Shown here: piece after piece, positions 49,564 to 57,485 of the stretch
How the letters are laid out: each line of letters opens with the position of its first letter
Position numbering within the stretch: the first letter of the stretch is position 1
NCBI GenBank assembly: GCA_964510205.1
Contig: CAZEBW010000004.1
Location: 1 to 64,000 of the forward strand
Direction of reading: 5' to 3'
Source of the DNA: CAZEBW01 sp964510205
GTDB lineage: Bacteria > Chloroflexota > Anaerolineae > VGOG01
DNA: 64,000 bases
Notes under the pieces: model-generated
What the model was told of the DNA's origin: nothing
Databases searched by the model: none
The model's input: the letters and a program-made list of their open reading frames with translations, nothing else
Position numbers and translations under genes: made by a program

Positions 49564-52500
49564 TGCACTTGCACCTTGCTCAACAGAATGCGGTCGCCGG
49601 GCAAAGGTTCGCCCTGTTCATCGAAAGCGGGAAGTCGCTGCATGGTCTCCAAATCGTACATCCCCACTTCGATCTGGTACTCGCCGGCCGGTGCGGCCGC
49701 GTCCACGATGATCTCGTATTCGTCTACCACGACCTCGCCGGGAAGCCAGCTCGTCGTCGGATGCGCGCCCCTCATGGGAAGGTTATCTTTTTGCCCCCAG
49801 GTGCGATTCTGGGCGTCTACGAGGTGGGTGAAGACGGTGTAGCTGGTCTCCATTTCTTGCTGTAAGCGAAGCGGCGCTTGCCAGTAGAGGGTGAGGTGCA
49901 GCGTGCCGCCTGGCTTCACGGTGGTCTTGTCGAGATCGTAGCCGAGGAAGGCCACCTTGTCAGCCAGGTTCGCTCGCAAGGGATGTTGGATGTCGGTGGG
50001 CGCGGTGAAAAGCCGCTCAGGGGCGATTACCGACAATGTCGCCAGAGGTTGGAAGTCGGAAGTTGGAGATTGGAGGTTGGAAGGTTGAATTTTGAAGTTT
50101 AAGCTTTGCTCGCCCGTTGGAGCAGCGGCATCAACCGCCAGGTCGTATTGGCCGCGAATGACCTCGCCTTCCTTCCAGCGGCTGGTGGGGTATTCTTCGT
50201 TGGCCAATGGGAACTCTCCCCTGGCCCAAACGTTTCCCGTGCTGTCTTGCATCTGTAGATGAAGGCGGTAGTCGCTTTCCATCGAGCGCAGCGCCCGCCA
50301 GAAGAGCGCGGCTCGCATTGTCTCCCCCGCCCGCGCTTCGGTGGACGACAGGTCGTAGCCCAGGAGTTCCACCTGGCCGTCGAAGTCGTGACGCAGGGGG
50401 TGGGGGATGGCCAGCTCCTCGATGGTCGGCGGCACGCTGGGGCTGGCTACGGCGACTGTCCCCAAGGCGTACTCCGTACCCGCTGGCGCGTTCCTTTCGT
50501 CCAAGATGCGCAGGCTTTGCAGCGTGTCCACATCATAAACGACCAGCTCCACTTGATAGCGGCCCGGCGGGATGCCAGGCAGCAGGGAGAGGGTATGATG
50601 CCTCTCCACGATCCCGCCCACCTCCCAGGCATAGGTCGCCAGGCCGTCTTCGTTCTCCAGCCATTCGTCTGTTTGGCTCCAAAGGCGCCCCTGTTCGTCC
50701 ACCAGGCGGAGGGAGAGGGCGTAGCCCTCCTGCATCTGCGCCTGGGTCTCCCACCGAAGGGCGACCCCCAACTGCTTTCTGTACTCGATGATGTCCCCGG
50801 TGAAGCCGTGGCCCGTCAGCCGCAAGCGGTTGCCGAAATTGACGTTAGCCTGGACCTGGATGGGGCTCAAATCCAGGTCCAGAGGAGAGGTGAGGAGATA
50901 GCGAGAGACGGTGGTATGGGGAAGGGCCTCTCGGCCGATGAGCAGGGCATGGGTATTCAGTTGGTAACTGATCCAATTGCCCATATCGCTTTCTGGGTAG
51001 GCCACGTACCATAGCTGTCGGGGCGCGGCGGACTCTGTTAGCTTGTCGGTCATGTCGGTCCAGCCCTGGCTATCGGAGACGACGTAGTAGGTCAGCGGCC
51101 CTTGATAATGCTTGACGAAGGGCGAGTCGGCGTCGAGCAGCACGACGTCGTCCGGCTGAGCCTGGCTCTCCAAATAGGCGATCAGCTCTTGGTAGTAAGT
51201 GTTGGGATAGATCCAGGCGTAGTCCACGCCGCGAATCTTGACCACGTGCTCTGGCTGCTGTTGACCGTGGAGAGCCGCTGTGACGGGCGAGTCTTGCTGC
51301 ACATCGCTGACGTAGAGCACGGCGTAATCGGCGGTAGCTGTGTTGTGCTCCGTCAGTGCTTCCGTCTGGCCCTTGAACAGGGGGGCGAACCCTGGGATGT
51401 CCCAGGTGGCAACGCGAAGGTCTGTTGCATTCTCCTTTTGATTCAAATATCTGGCCGCCAGATCCATGCCCTCGCCCCAGCCCGCGGGCAGGATTTGGAT
51501 GGCTCTGGATGTGCCGCCCAGCAGGGGGTTGGCGTAGGCCAGATAGTAGGGATGGTAGGGCAAGGCGAGAGCAGCCTGGAGGAGCACCACTAAGCTCAGA
51601 GCCAGCTCGATCCCCCATCTCCAATGCCTGGATAGGAAGGCTTCGATGAAATAGACCCACCCAACAGCGGCCAGGATGTCAAGGGCCAGAAAGGCGGGCA
51701 ATAGATACCGCTCGAACTTCTTGGCCCCCACGGCCAGAGTGATCGTGACCAGGGAAACGTAGACGAGCAGGGCGAGTACCTCGAACCACTTCGAACCTCT
51801 TTTCTTTACGATGGCCCAAAATGCTGCTGCCAGTAGGCCCAGCCAGACGAGGGGCGTCGTCCTGAAGAGCAGGCTGAAGGGATAGAACCAGGGGCCTGGG
51901 TCGGAGACGGACTGACCGAGGAAGAAGTTGACGGGGTGAGGGGTGGCGGCGAAGCGGTGGGCGAGTCCGAAGGTGCCGCGCAGGGTCTCGACGGGAGAGA
52001 CCCACATAGCTGGCCAAAGGGCCACAAAAGCGATAACCGCTACCATGCACCACACCGAGAGGGACCGTAGCGAACTGAAAATCGGCTTGGCCCACGCCTG
52101 CCCTGAGCCTTGTCCTGAGGCCGCTTCGCCTACAGTCGAAGCGTGTCGCCGGAGGATTGCCGACTTCGTGAGACCCTCGAAGCTGAGCAAAAGGGCGGCG
52201 AAGGGTAGCAGAGCGAAGGCGGTGGCCTTGGTCAGAAAGGCCAGGCCGGCTAGGCACCCTGAGAGGCCGAGGTAAACAAGGGAGCGATTATGCCTCAGGT
52301 AGACGAGAAGGCTCAGGACGGACAGGATCATCAGGTTGGCCGCCGCCCCGTCGGTGTGGAAGACTCGCGAATGGGCCAGGTGGAAGGGGTCGAAGCAAAT
52401 CAAGAGCGCGGCCAGGAGGGCCACCCTCCCCCCGAAGAGTTTCCTGGTCAGGAGGTATACCCCCACCGCGCTCGCTGCGCCGAGGAGAACGAGTGGGAGC

Positions 52501-52865
52501 TTGGCTGCCACCAGGAAGAGGGCCAGGCGGCGCAGGGCAGCTACGTTGTACAAATCAAGCGTGGCTAGCTGTTGCAGCCAGTTCCACTCGGCCGCCCCTT
52601 GCCCCAGCAGGAGCTGGCCGGCTGCCCCCAAAGCCCCGGCCCACATGATGGTCACCCCAGGCGCCCCCACCTGGAAGGTATCGGCGAAGCGCCCGCTCTC
52701 TATGGCAGAGAGGAAGCGGAGCGAGCGGTAGACCCACATTGGCTCGTCCCAGGTGATGAAGGTGTTGAGGGCCAGGATGCGGGGCAGCAAGGCCAAAACG
52801 AAAAGGCCCAGGCAGATGAGCGTTTGTCGCTTCTTGTTACGAAATCGCATTCGCCGCTGGCTCAT
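49560..52865 (-). CDS. Large GT39-type glycosyltransferase with three C-terminal beta-domains
   Basis: This encodes 1101 residues from the ATG at 52865, with GGAG 6 nt upstream. LPRILALNTFITWDEPMWVYRSL carries the GT39 DE motif, and about ten membrane helices follow to residue 450. A soluble domain (about 480-640) precedes three beta-domains: RLRLTGHGFTGDIIEYRKQLG, VELLGYDLSSTEARAGETMRA and VAFLGYDLDKTTVKPGGTLHLTLYW, the last ending GDRILLSKVQVQ. The membrane part differs from the other three GT-C proteins, but the beta-domains are shared. A heptamer array (50048-50100) encodes NFKIQPSNLQSPTSDFQP in frame. Confidence 0.87.
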   Translation of the reverse strand: MSQRRMRFRNKKRQTLICLGLFVLALLPRILALNTFITWDEPMWVYRSLRFLSAIESGRFADTFQVGAPGVTIMWAGALGAAGQLLLGQGAAEWNWLQQLATLDLYNVAALRRLALFLVAAKLPLVLLGAASAVGVYLLTRKLFGGRVALLAALLICFDPFHLAHSRVFHTDGAAANLMILSVLSLLVYLRHNRSLVYLGLSGCLAGLAFLTKATAFALLPFAALLLSFEGLTKSAILRRHASTVGEAASGQGSGQAWAKPIFSSLRSLSVWCMVAVIAFVALWPAMWVSPVETLRGTFGLAHRFAATPHPVNFFLGQSVSDPGPWFYPFSLLFRTTPLVWLGLLAAAFWAIVKKRGSKWFEVLALLVYVSLVTITLAVGAKKFERYLLPAFLALDILAAVGWVYFIEAFLSRHWRWGIELALSLVVLLQAALALPYHPYYLAYANPLLGGTSRAIQILPAGWGEGMDLAARYLNQKENATDLRVATWDIPGFAPLFKGQTEALTEHNTATADYAVLYVSDVQQDSPVTAALHGQQQPEHVVKIRGVDYAWIYPNTYYQELIAYLESQAQPDDVVLLDADSPFVKHYQGPLTYYVVSDSQGWTDMTDKLTESAAPRQLWYVAYPESDMGNWISYQLNTHALLIGREALPHTTVSRYLLTSPLDLDLSPIQVQANVNFGNRLRLTGHGFTGDIIEYRKQLGVALRWETQAQMQEGYALSLRLVDEQGRLWSQTDEWLENEDGLATYAWEVGGIVERHHTLSLLPGIPPGRYQVELVVYDVDTLQSLRILDERNAPAGTEYALGTVAVASPSVPPTIEELAIPHPLRHDFDGQVELLGYDLSSTEARAGETMRAALFWRALRSMESDYRLHLQMQDSTGNVWARGEFPLANEEYPTSRWKEGEVIRGQYDLAVDAAAPTGEQSLNFKIQPSNLQSPTSDFQPLATLSVIAPERLFTAPTDIQHPLRANLADKVAFLGYDLDKTTVKPGGTLHLTLYWQAPLRLQQEMETSYTVFTHLVDAQNRTWGQKDNLPMRGAHPTTSWLPGEVVVDEYEIIVDAAAPAGEYQIEVGMYDLETMQRLPAFDEQGEPLPGDRILLSKVQVQ
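50048..50100. repeat. Heptamer repeat (GGTTGGA type) between beta-domains
   Basis: Degenerate GGTTGGAAGTC / GGTTGGA / GGTTGAA units are read in frame as a linker between the second and third beta-domains. Confidence 0.8.
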
Positions 52866-52913
52866 TTTCAACTCCGAGGTAATGCGTTTCTCCCGCTATT
52901 CTTGTGCCTGCTC

Positions 52914-53927
52914 TCAATCTGGCTCTGCGGTGAGGGCTGAGCTCTCAACGGCAGCCTCGTGCGAAGCGCCTGCCCGCTCAATCAACTCAAATCCTTCCCG
53001 CGAGAGATAGAAGTAGCCCAAGGCCAGGGGGAGTATGTGAGTGGCCCGAAAAAGGAGGGCGAAGGCTAGTGCATCGCTCCTGTCGGCGGAGAAGACCGCG
53101 AGTATGCCGGCGAAAACGAATTCCAGAGTACCCACTTTGCCAGGCAGAGCCGGGACGAGGCTTGCCAAGTTGAAGATGACCAGCAGAAGGACATAGATGT
53201 ATCCGGACAGGGATATGCCTAACGAGGCGCCGGTCAGAAGAAAGGTGATCAGCATAAGAGACCAAGCCGAAAACGATAGAAGGACTGAGAGCGCCATCCC
53301 TCTTCCCTCTTTCAAAATCAACATCCCTTTGCTGAAGGAGGCCAACAGGTTCTTGGCTTTGGAGGCCAGAGAGGGAGAGATTTTGGCCAACCCCGTGGTC
53401 AGCAGATGGGTGATGTCTTCCCCTCGGTGATACCAGCTCGCCAGGAGAAGGAGGCCGACGGCAAATAGAAGGCCGGCCAGACCACCCACGTACATGATCC
53501 AGTCGGGCAGCGGGAAAAGACGGAGGAGCACCAGCAGGCCAAAGAGTAGAATCAGCACATCGAGCATCCTCTCCACGACGATGGTCGCCAGAACCGTGCT
53601 GGTCCGCAGGCTTTCCCCTCTTGCCAGCGCGAAAGCGCGCAACAACTCGCCCGATTGGACGGGTAGAAAGTAGTTGCCGAAATAACCAATCAAAATCCTG
53701 GGCAGCAGAATGCGGACCCTCAAATCCTTAACCGGCCTGAGAAGATACTTCCAACGGGCGGCTCGCAAGCCGAAAGCCCCCAGGCGAAGCAAATTGGCCA
53801 GAACCAGATAGGAGTAGTCAGCTCCTCGCAGGGCCAACGCGAGCTTTCCCGCCTCGATATTTCTCACGACCAGGAACAATAGGAGAAGGCTGATTCCAGT
53901 TCCGATCAGCAGCCGATATCTTTTCAC
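52914..53927 (-). CDS. Flippase-like membrane protein (LPG synthase TM / UPF0104 family)
   Basis: This encodes about 337 residues from a GTG at 53927; TTG codons at 53939 and 53933 are alternatives that overlap the upstream stop. There are about eight membrane helices. LRAARWKYLLRPVKDLRVRILLPRILIGYFGNYFLPVQSGELLRAF is the family signature (RW...GYFxNxxLPxxxGExxR), and LVPALPGKVGTLEFVFAGI is the second conserved loop. The family includes the membrane half of MprF and likely lipid or glycolipid translocators. In this locus it may flip a lipid-linked sugar (inference). Confidence 0.87.
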   Translation of the reverse strand: MKRYRLLIGTGISLLLLFLVVRNIEAGKLALALRGADYSYLVLANLLRLGAFGLRAARWKYLLRPVKDLRVRILLPRILIGYFGNYFLPVQSGELLRAFALARGESLRTSTVLATIVVERMLDVLILLFGLLVLLRLFPLPDWIMYVGGLAGLLFAVGLLLLASWYHRGEDITHLLTTGLAKISPSLASKAKNLLASFSKGMLILKEGRGMALSVLLSFSAWSLMLITFLLTGASLGISLSGYIYVLLLVIFNLASLVPALPGKVGTLEFVFAGILAVFSADRSDALAFALLFRATHILPLALGYFYLSREGFELIERAGASHEAAVESSALTAEPD

Positions 53928-53929
53928 CG

Positions 53930-55603
53930 TCAACCCCAATACCCCAGCCCTTTGAGCCTCTCCTCGATCAACGCGCTATCTTCCTGGGAATAGGCGCCAG
54001 CCTGGCCTCCCCGTTCCTCAGGGGCCTCGGTGTAGAGCACAGGATTGGAGACAAGAAAATCTTCCTGGAGGGCTTCTTTTAGCACTTTCCCATCCATGTC
54101 CACAGGCACGGGCAGACCCAGCAGATGTAGGATGGTGGGAGCGACGTCTATGATCTGCGCTCCCGTGATGGTCTCGTTCTCTCTGATGCCGTCACCCATC
54201 AGGGCAATCAAGCCGTTCATCCTATGGTCGCCGGAATTGCCGAAGACATCCTCGATGATATGACGGGACGCAAACTCCAATATGCCCAGTGGCTTATATC
54301 TCATGTCCCTAGCTATAAAGGAGATATCGGGGGCTTTGTCAACGTATGGGCCATTGTAGAACTCTTCTTTGGTCAAGATCTCGCCGATAATCTTCTCACC
54401 AGTCTGAGGATCTCTAAACTGGCGCAAATCATGTACGATTTTATCCCGAAGCTCCTCGTATTCGCGGCCAGGCTCGACAATGCCCTGGGGCTCCCTACCT
54501 TTGAGATTGATGAAGATCTGACCGTAGTTGCCTCTGGAATAGGCCCTTGTTGTGGACCAGTCCACCGACGACATGGAGAGGAACATGGCTTTCAGCAGAC
54601 GAATCAGTTTGTGGCGTTGAACCAACCCGCCGGAAAGCCTCAATTTGGCCAGACCGAGCTCCATAGCCAGCCTGTATAGGAGACCGGGGGTGAACCCTCT
54701 GCTGAAAAGGGCGTACTTGGCCTTGGTGATGAAATCCTGTTTCAACCTTAAATAGCCTGACTCCATCAGCCAGATGTTGAAGTTGACGAATTTGTGAATA
54801 GGCCCAAAGCCATGATCAGACATTAAGATCACCACGGTCTCGTCGCCCGCGCTCTGAATCAACTGTTGCAGGCCGGCATCCACCTCCTTGAGAAAGGACA
54901 TGATCCGACCCTCGAATTTCGCCGCCTCACTGTGGTTGTGCTTGGGATGGGTGGGATCGAAGATGTGCCACAGTTCGTGTTGGAGCCGATCCATGCCCGA
55001 GAAATGCACCATGAAGAAATCCCAATCGTAGTGCTCGAGAAGGTAGCGGCTCGTGTTAAGCCTGTACTCGAAAACCTGAAAGAGTTCCTCGATGACATGG
55101 CCGACTCGCCCTGGGCTGTAGACCTCGGTGTGCAGCAGGCGGTACTTTCCAAACTTCCTCTCCAGCTCGGGTATCAAAGTCTTGGGGTAGGAAAAGCGCC
55201 TATCTCCGGGCGGCGTCAGCATGCCGCTTATGAGGAAACCATTGACCTGGCGCGGTGGATAGGTGACCGGCACATTGACCGTTCCTACCTTCTTACCCGC
55301 CTCGCTCACCAGGTCCCAGATCGCCTGACCGCTGCACATGTCGGCGCTGACGGGCTCTCGATCGAAGCTCTCTCCGTGGCGAAGGAGGAATTCGAAAACC
55401 CCATGTTTGCCGGGGTTTTTGCCCGTCATGAAGGACGCCCAGGCGGCTGCCGTCACGGGGGGAAAGACGGTGTGCAATTCACCTGCTGCCCCATTCTCAA
55501 GCATCTTTCTCAGAACAGGGAGGTGGCCCTCCTTAATCAAGGGGTTGAGCAAATCCAAAGTCGCCCCATCGAGGCCGATGACCAAGACCCTGCGATGATT
55601 CAC
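53930..55603 (-). CDS. Alkaline-phosphatase-superfamily phosphodiesterase/transferase (1)
   Basis: This encodes about 557 residues from a GTG at 55603 behind AGAGG (a TTG at 55618 is also in frame). RRVLVIGLDGATLDLLNPLI gives the first metal-binding Asp. FPPVTAAAWASFMTGKNPGKHG holds the Thr/Ser nucleophile region of type I phosphodiesterases. LMSDHGFGPIHK and NSGDHRMNGL supply the remaining Asp/His ligands. There is no signal peptide, so it acts in the cytosol unless exported by other means. A paralogue lies directly upstream (gap 29 bp). It may remove or transfer phospho-groups on nucleotide sugars or lipid carriers. Confidence 0.85.
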   Translation of the reverse strand: MNHRRVLVIGLDGATLDLLNPLIKEGHLPVLRKMLENGAAGELHTVFPPVTAAAWASFMTGKNPGKHGVFEFLLRHGESFDREPVSADMCSGQAIWDLVSEAGKKVGTVNVPVTYPPRQVNGFLISGMLTPPGDRRFSYPKTLIPELERKFGKYRLLHTEVYSPGRVGHVIEELFQVFEYRLNTSRYLLEHYDWDFFMVHFSGMDRLQHELWHIFDPTHPKHNHSEAAKFEGRIMSFLKEVDAGLQQLIQSAGDETVVILMSDHGFGPIHKFVNFNIWLMESGYLRLKQDFITKAKYALFSRGFTPGLLYRLAMELGLAKLRLSGGLVQRHKLIRLLKAMFLSMSSVDWSTTRAYSRGNYGQIFINLKGREPQGIVEPGREYEELRDKIVHDLRQFRDPQTGEKIIGEILTKEEFYNGPYVDKAPDISFIARDMRYKPLGILEFASRHIIEDVFGNSGDHRMNGLIALMGDGIRENETITGAQIIDVAPTILHLLGLPVPVDMDGKVLKEALQEDFLVSNPVLYTEAPEERGGQAGAYSQEDSALIEERLKGLGYWG

Positions 55604-55632
55604 GTTCTCCTCTTTCAAATCAGATCAATCTC

Positions 55633-57315
55633 CTAAGCTATGTAGCCCAGTCCCTTCAGCCGCTCCAGGATCAGCTCCCTGTCCTCTCCGACGTAGTCCT
55701 GGCTGCTCTCCGCTTTTTCCAAAGAGGGCTCGCCATAAGTTACCCGATGGGATTTCAGGAATCCGGGAGTAAAAGCCTTCTGCAAAACCTTGCCTTCCAG
55801 GTCGGAGGGTAGAGGTAGCCCCATAGCGTAAAGGATGGTGGGAGCGAGGTCAATGATCTGAGCCTCGTCTAAGCTCTCGCCGGCTTTGACACCTCCGCCG
55901 TGTAGGATCAATATACCATCCATACTGTGATGGCCCGTCTGTCCATAGCTGGGCTCGATGACGCGATTTGAACCGAAATCCGCATGGCCGAAGGAAACGT
56001 ACTTGGAGCGCTCAGTATGCAGAACCAGATCGGGCATCCTGTCCAGGCTTTTCCCCTGGAATATCTCCTCTTTTCTATAAGCCCTTTTGATCACCTTCTC
56101 GCCGCTTTGAGGATCGCGCAAGCTCTGCGCTTCGCCGATTAACCTGTCTCGCAGCCTCTCGTACTCCCGCCCCGGCTCGACAATTCCCTGCGGGTACTTT
56201 TCCTTGAGATTGATGTAGACCTGCCCGAAGTTGCCCACGGCGAAGGCCCTGGTCTTCGACCAGTTGACATCGGAGAAGGAGAGGAAGAGCTTTTTCAGGA
56301 GGCCGAGGGATTTCCCCCGTTTCACGTTTGCCCGCAGGCCGCTTAGGCCCAAATACGTCGCTAGCTTCAGGATATTCATGGGGGTGAATCCCGCCTGGAA
56401 CATAGCATACTTGGCCAGGCTGAGCGGATCTTTCTTCAGGCTCAGCAAGCCCAATTGGCGCAGCCAGTTGTTGACGTGGAAGAAACGATGGAAGGGACCG
56501 AATCCGTGATCCGACATCACCACAACGATGGTATCCTCGTCCGCTTGAGCCAGAATCCGACCCAGGTGGCGGTCAATCTCCCGATAGAAGCTCAGGATGG
56601 ACTCCCTGTGCAGATCTGCCTGGATGGGATCGTATAGAGGGTGCTTTTCGTCGAGGAGATGCCAGAGCTCATGTTGCAGCAAATCCACCGATTCGAAGAC
56701 AGAGACGAAGAAATCCCACTCCCTGTTCTCCAGCAGGTAAAGCACAGCCTCGACTCTTTGGGCCTCGAACGCTTTCACATCCTCAACGAAACGTTCAATG
56801 TTACCAGATCGGTTGCCCTCAGGCGGGGAGAGCGGGAAATCCCCCACCTTTCGCCGCAGCTCTTCCCTGAGCGAAGGGGGATAGGTGTAATCGCTATCGG
56901 GACCAGGGGCCATAAAAGAGCTGACGATGAAGCCGTTCACCGCCTCGGGGGGATAGGTGACGGGAAAGCTCACTAGCCCCACCTTGCAGCCAGCATCGCT
57001 GATGAGATTCCACAGCGTCCTTGAGGTTCTGAAGGTGGCGTTGGCGACAGATACCTGATAGCTGCCAGGGCGGGGAAAGACGAAATCCACCAACCCGTGT
57101 TGTCCAGGGTTCTTGCCCGTGGCGAAGGATGTCCAGGCCGAGGCCGAGACGGGAGGGATGGTGGTGGTCAGGGCTCCGACCGTCCCTTCGCTCATCAACC
57201 TTTGCAGGGTAGGCAATTTGCCGTCCCTGGCCCAAGGCCGGAGCAGGTCGAAAGTGGCGCCGTCCAGTCCTATTACCAACACTCTTCTGTTCTCCGCGGC
57301 GTTCTCAGCAAACAT
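55633..57315 (-). CDS. Alkaline-phosphatase-superfamily phosphodiesterase/transferase (2)
   Basis: This 560-residue protein is colinear with the downstream paralogue: RRVLVIGLDGATFDLLRPWA, IPPVSASAWTSFATGKNPGQHG, VMSDHGFGPFHRFFHVNNWL and TGHHSMDGI in place of GDHRM. The ATG has GAGGT 6 nt upstream. The pair shares the ending (RLKGLGY(W/I)...) and the DLAPTILYAMGLPLP segment typical of the family. The substitution near the last His site may alter metal binding or substrate. No secretion signal is visible. Confidence 0.85.
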   Translation of the reverse strand: MFAENAAENRRVLVIGLDGATFDLLRPWARDGKLPTLQRLMSEGTVGALTTTIPPVSASAWTSFATGKNPGQHGLVDFVFPRPGSYQVSVANATFRTSRTLWNLISDAGCKVGLVSFPVTYPPEAVNGFIVSSFMAPGPDSDYTYPPSLREELRRKVGDFPLSPPEGNRSGNIERFVEDVKAFEAQRVEAVLYLLENREWDFFVSVFESVDLLQHELWHLLDEKHPLYDPIQADLHRESILSFYREIDRHLGRILAQADEDTIVVVMSDHGFGPFHRFFHVNNWLRQLGLLSLKKDPLSLAKYAMFQAGFTPMNILKLATYLGLSGLRANVKRGKSLGLLKKLFLSFSDVNWSKTRAFAVGNFGQVYINLKEKYPQGIVEPGREYERLRDRLIGEAQSLRDPQSGEKVIKRAYRKEEIFQGKSLDRMPDLVLHTERSKYVSFGHADFGSNRVIEPSYGQTGHHSMDGILILHGGGVKAGESLDEAQIIDLAPTILYAMGLPLPSDLEGKVLQKAFTPGFLKSHRVTYGEPSLEKAESSQDYVGEDRELILERLKGLGYIA

Positions 57316-57436
57316 ATCTTACCTCAGTGGACGGATTATAGACGAAAGCGTGGGTAAAGTCAATGCAGGCCAAACAGCATTTTCCCCCTCGTTGTAGAGG
57401 GGGATGACGATAGATCCGTCTGCTTTCACCTCTGCG

Positions 57437-57469
57437 ACCCTCCCGCAGACTCTGAGCCTGCGGGAGGGT
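57437..57469. repeat. 12-bp inverted repeat after the LVIVD gene
   Basis: ACCCTCCCGCAG (57437-57448) and CTGCGGGAGGGT (57458-57469) form a strong hairpin just past the leftward LVIVD gene. No T-run follows in that direction. A second hairpin (CCCCCTC-GTTGTA-GAGGGGG) lies at 57384-57403. Confidence 0.65.
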
Positions 57470-57485
57470 GTTATTGGCTGTCGGT

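Noticed and set aside
57384..57403. CCCCCTC-GTTGTA-GAGGGGG hairpin as a terminator of the phosphodiesterase or LVIVD genes
   Set aside because: There is no T-run in the leftward direction of transcription; it is recorded only as a hairpin.
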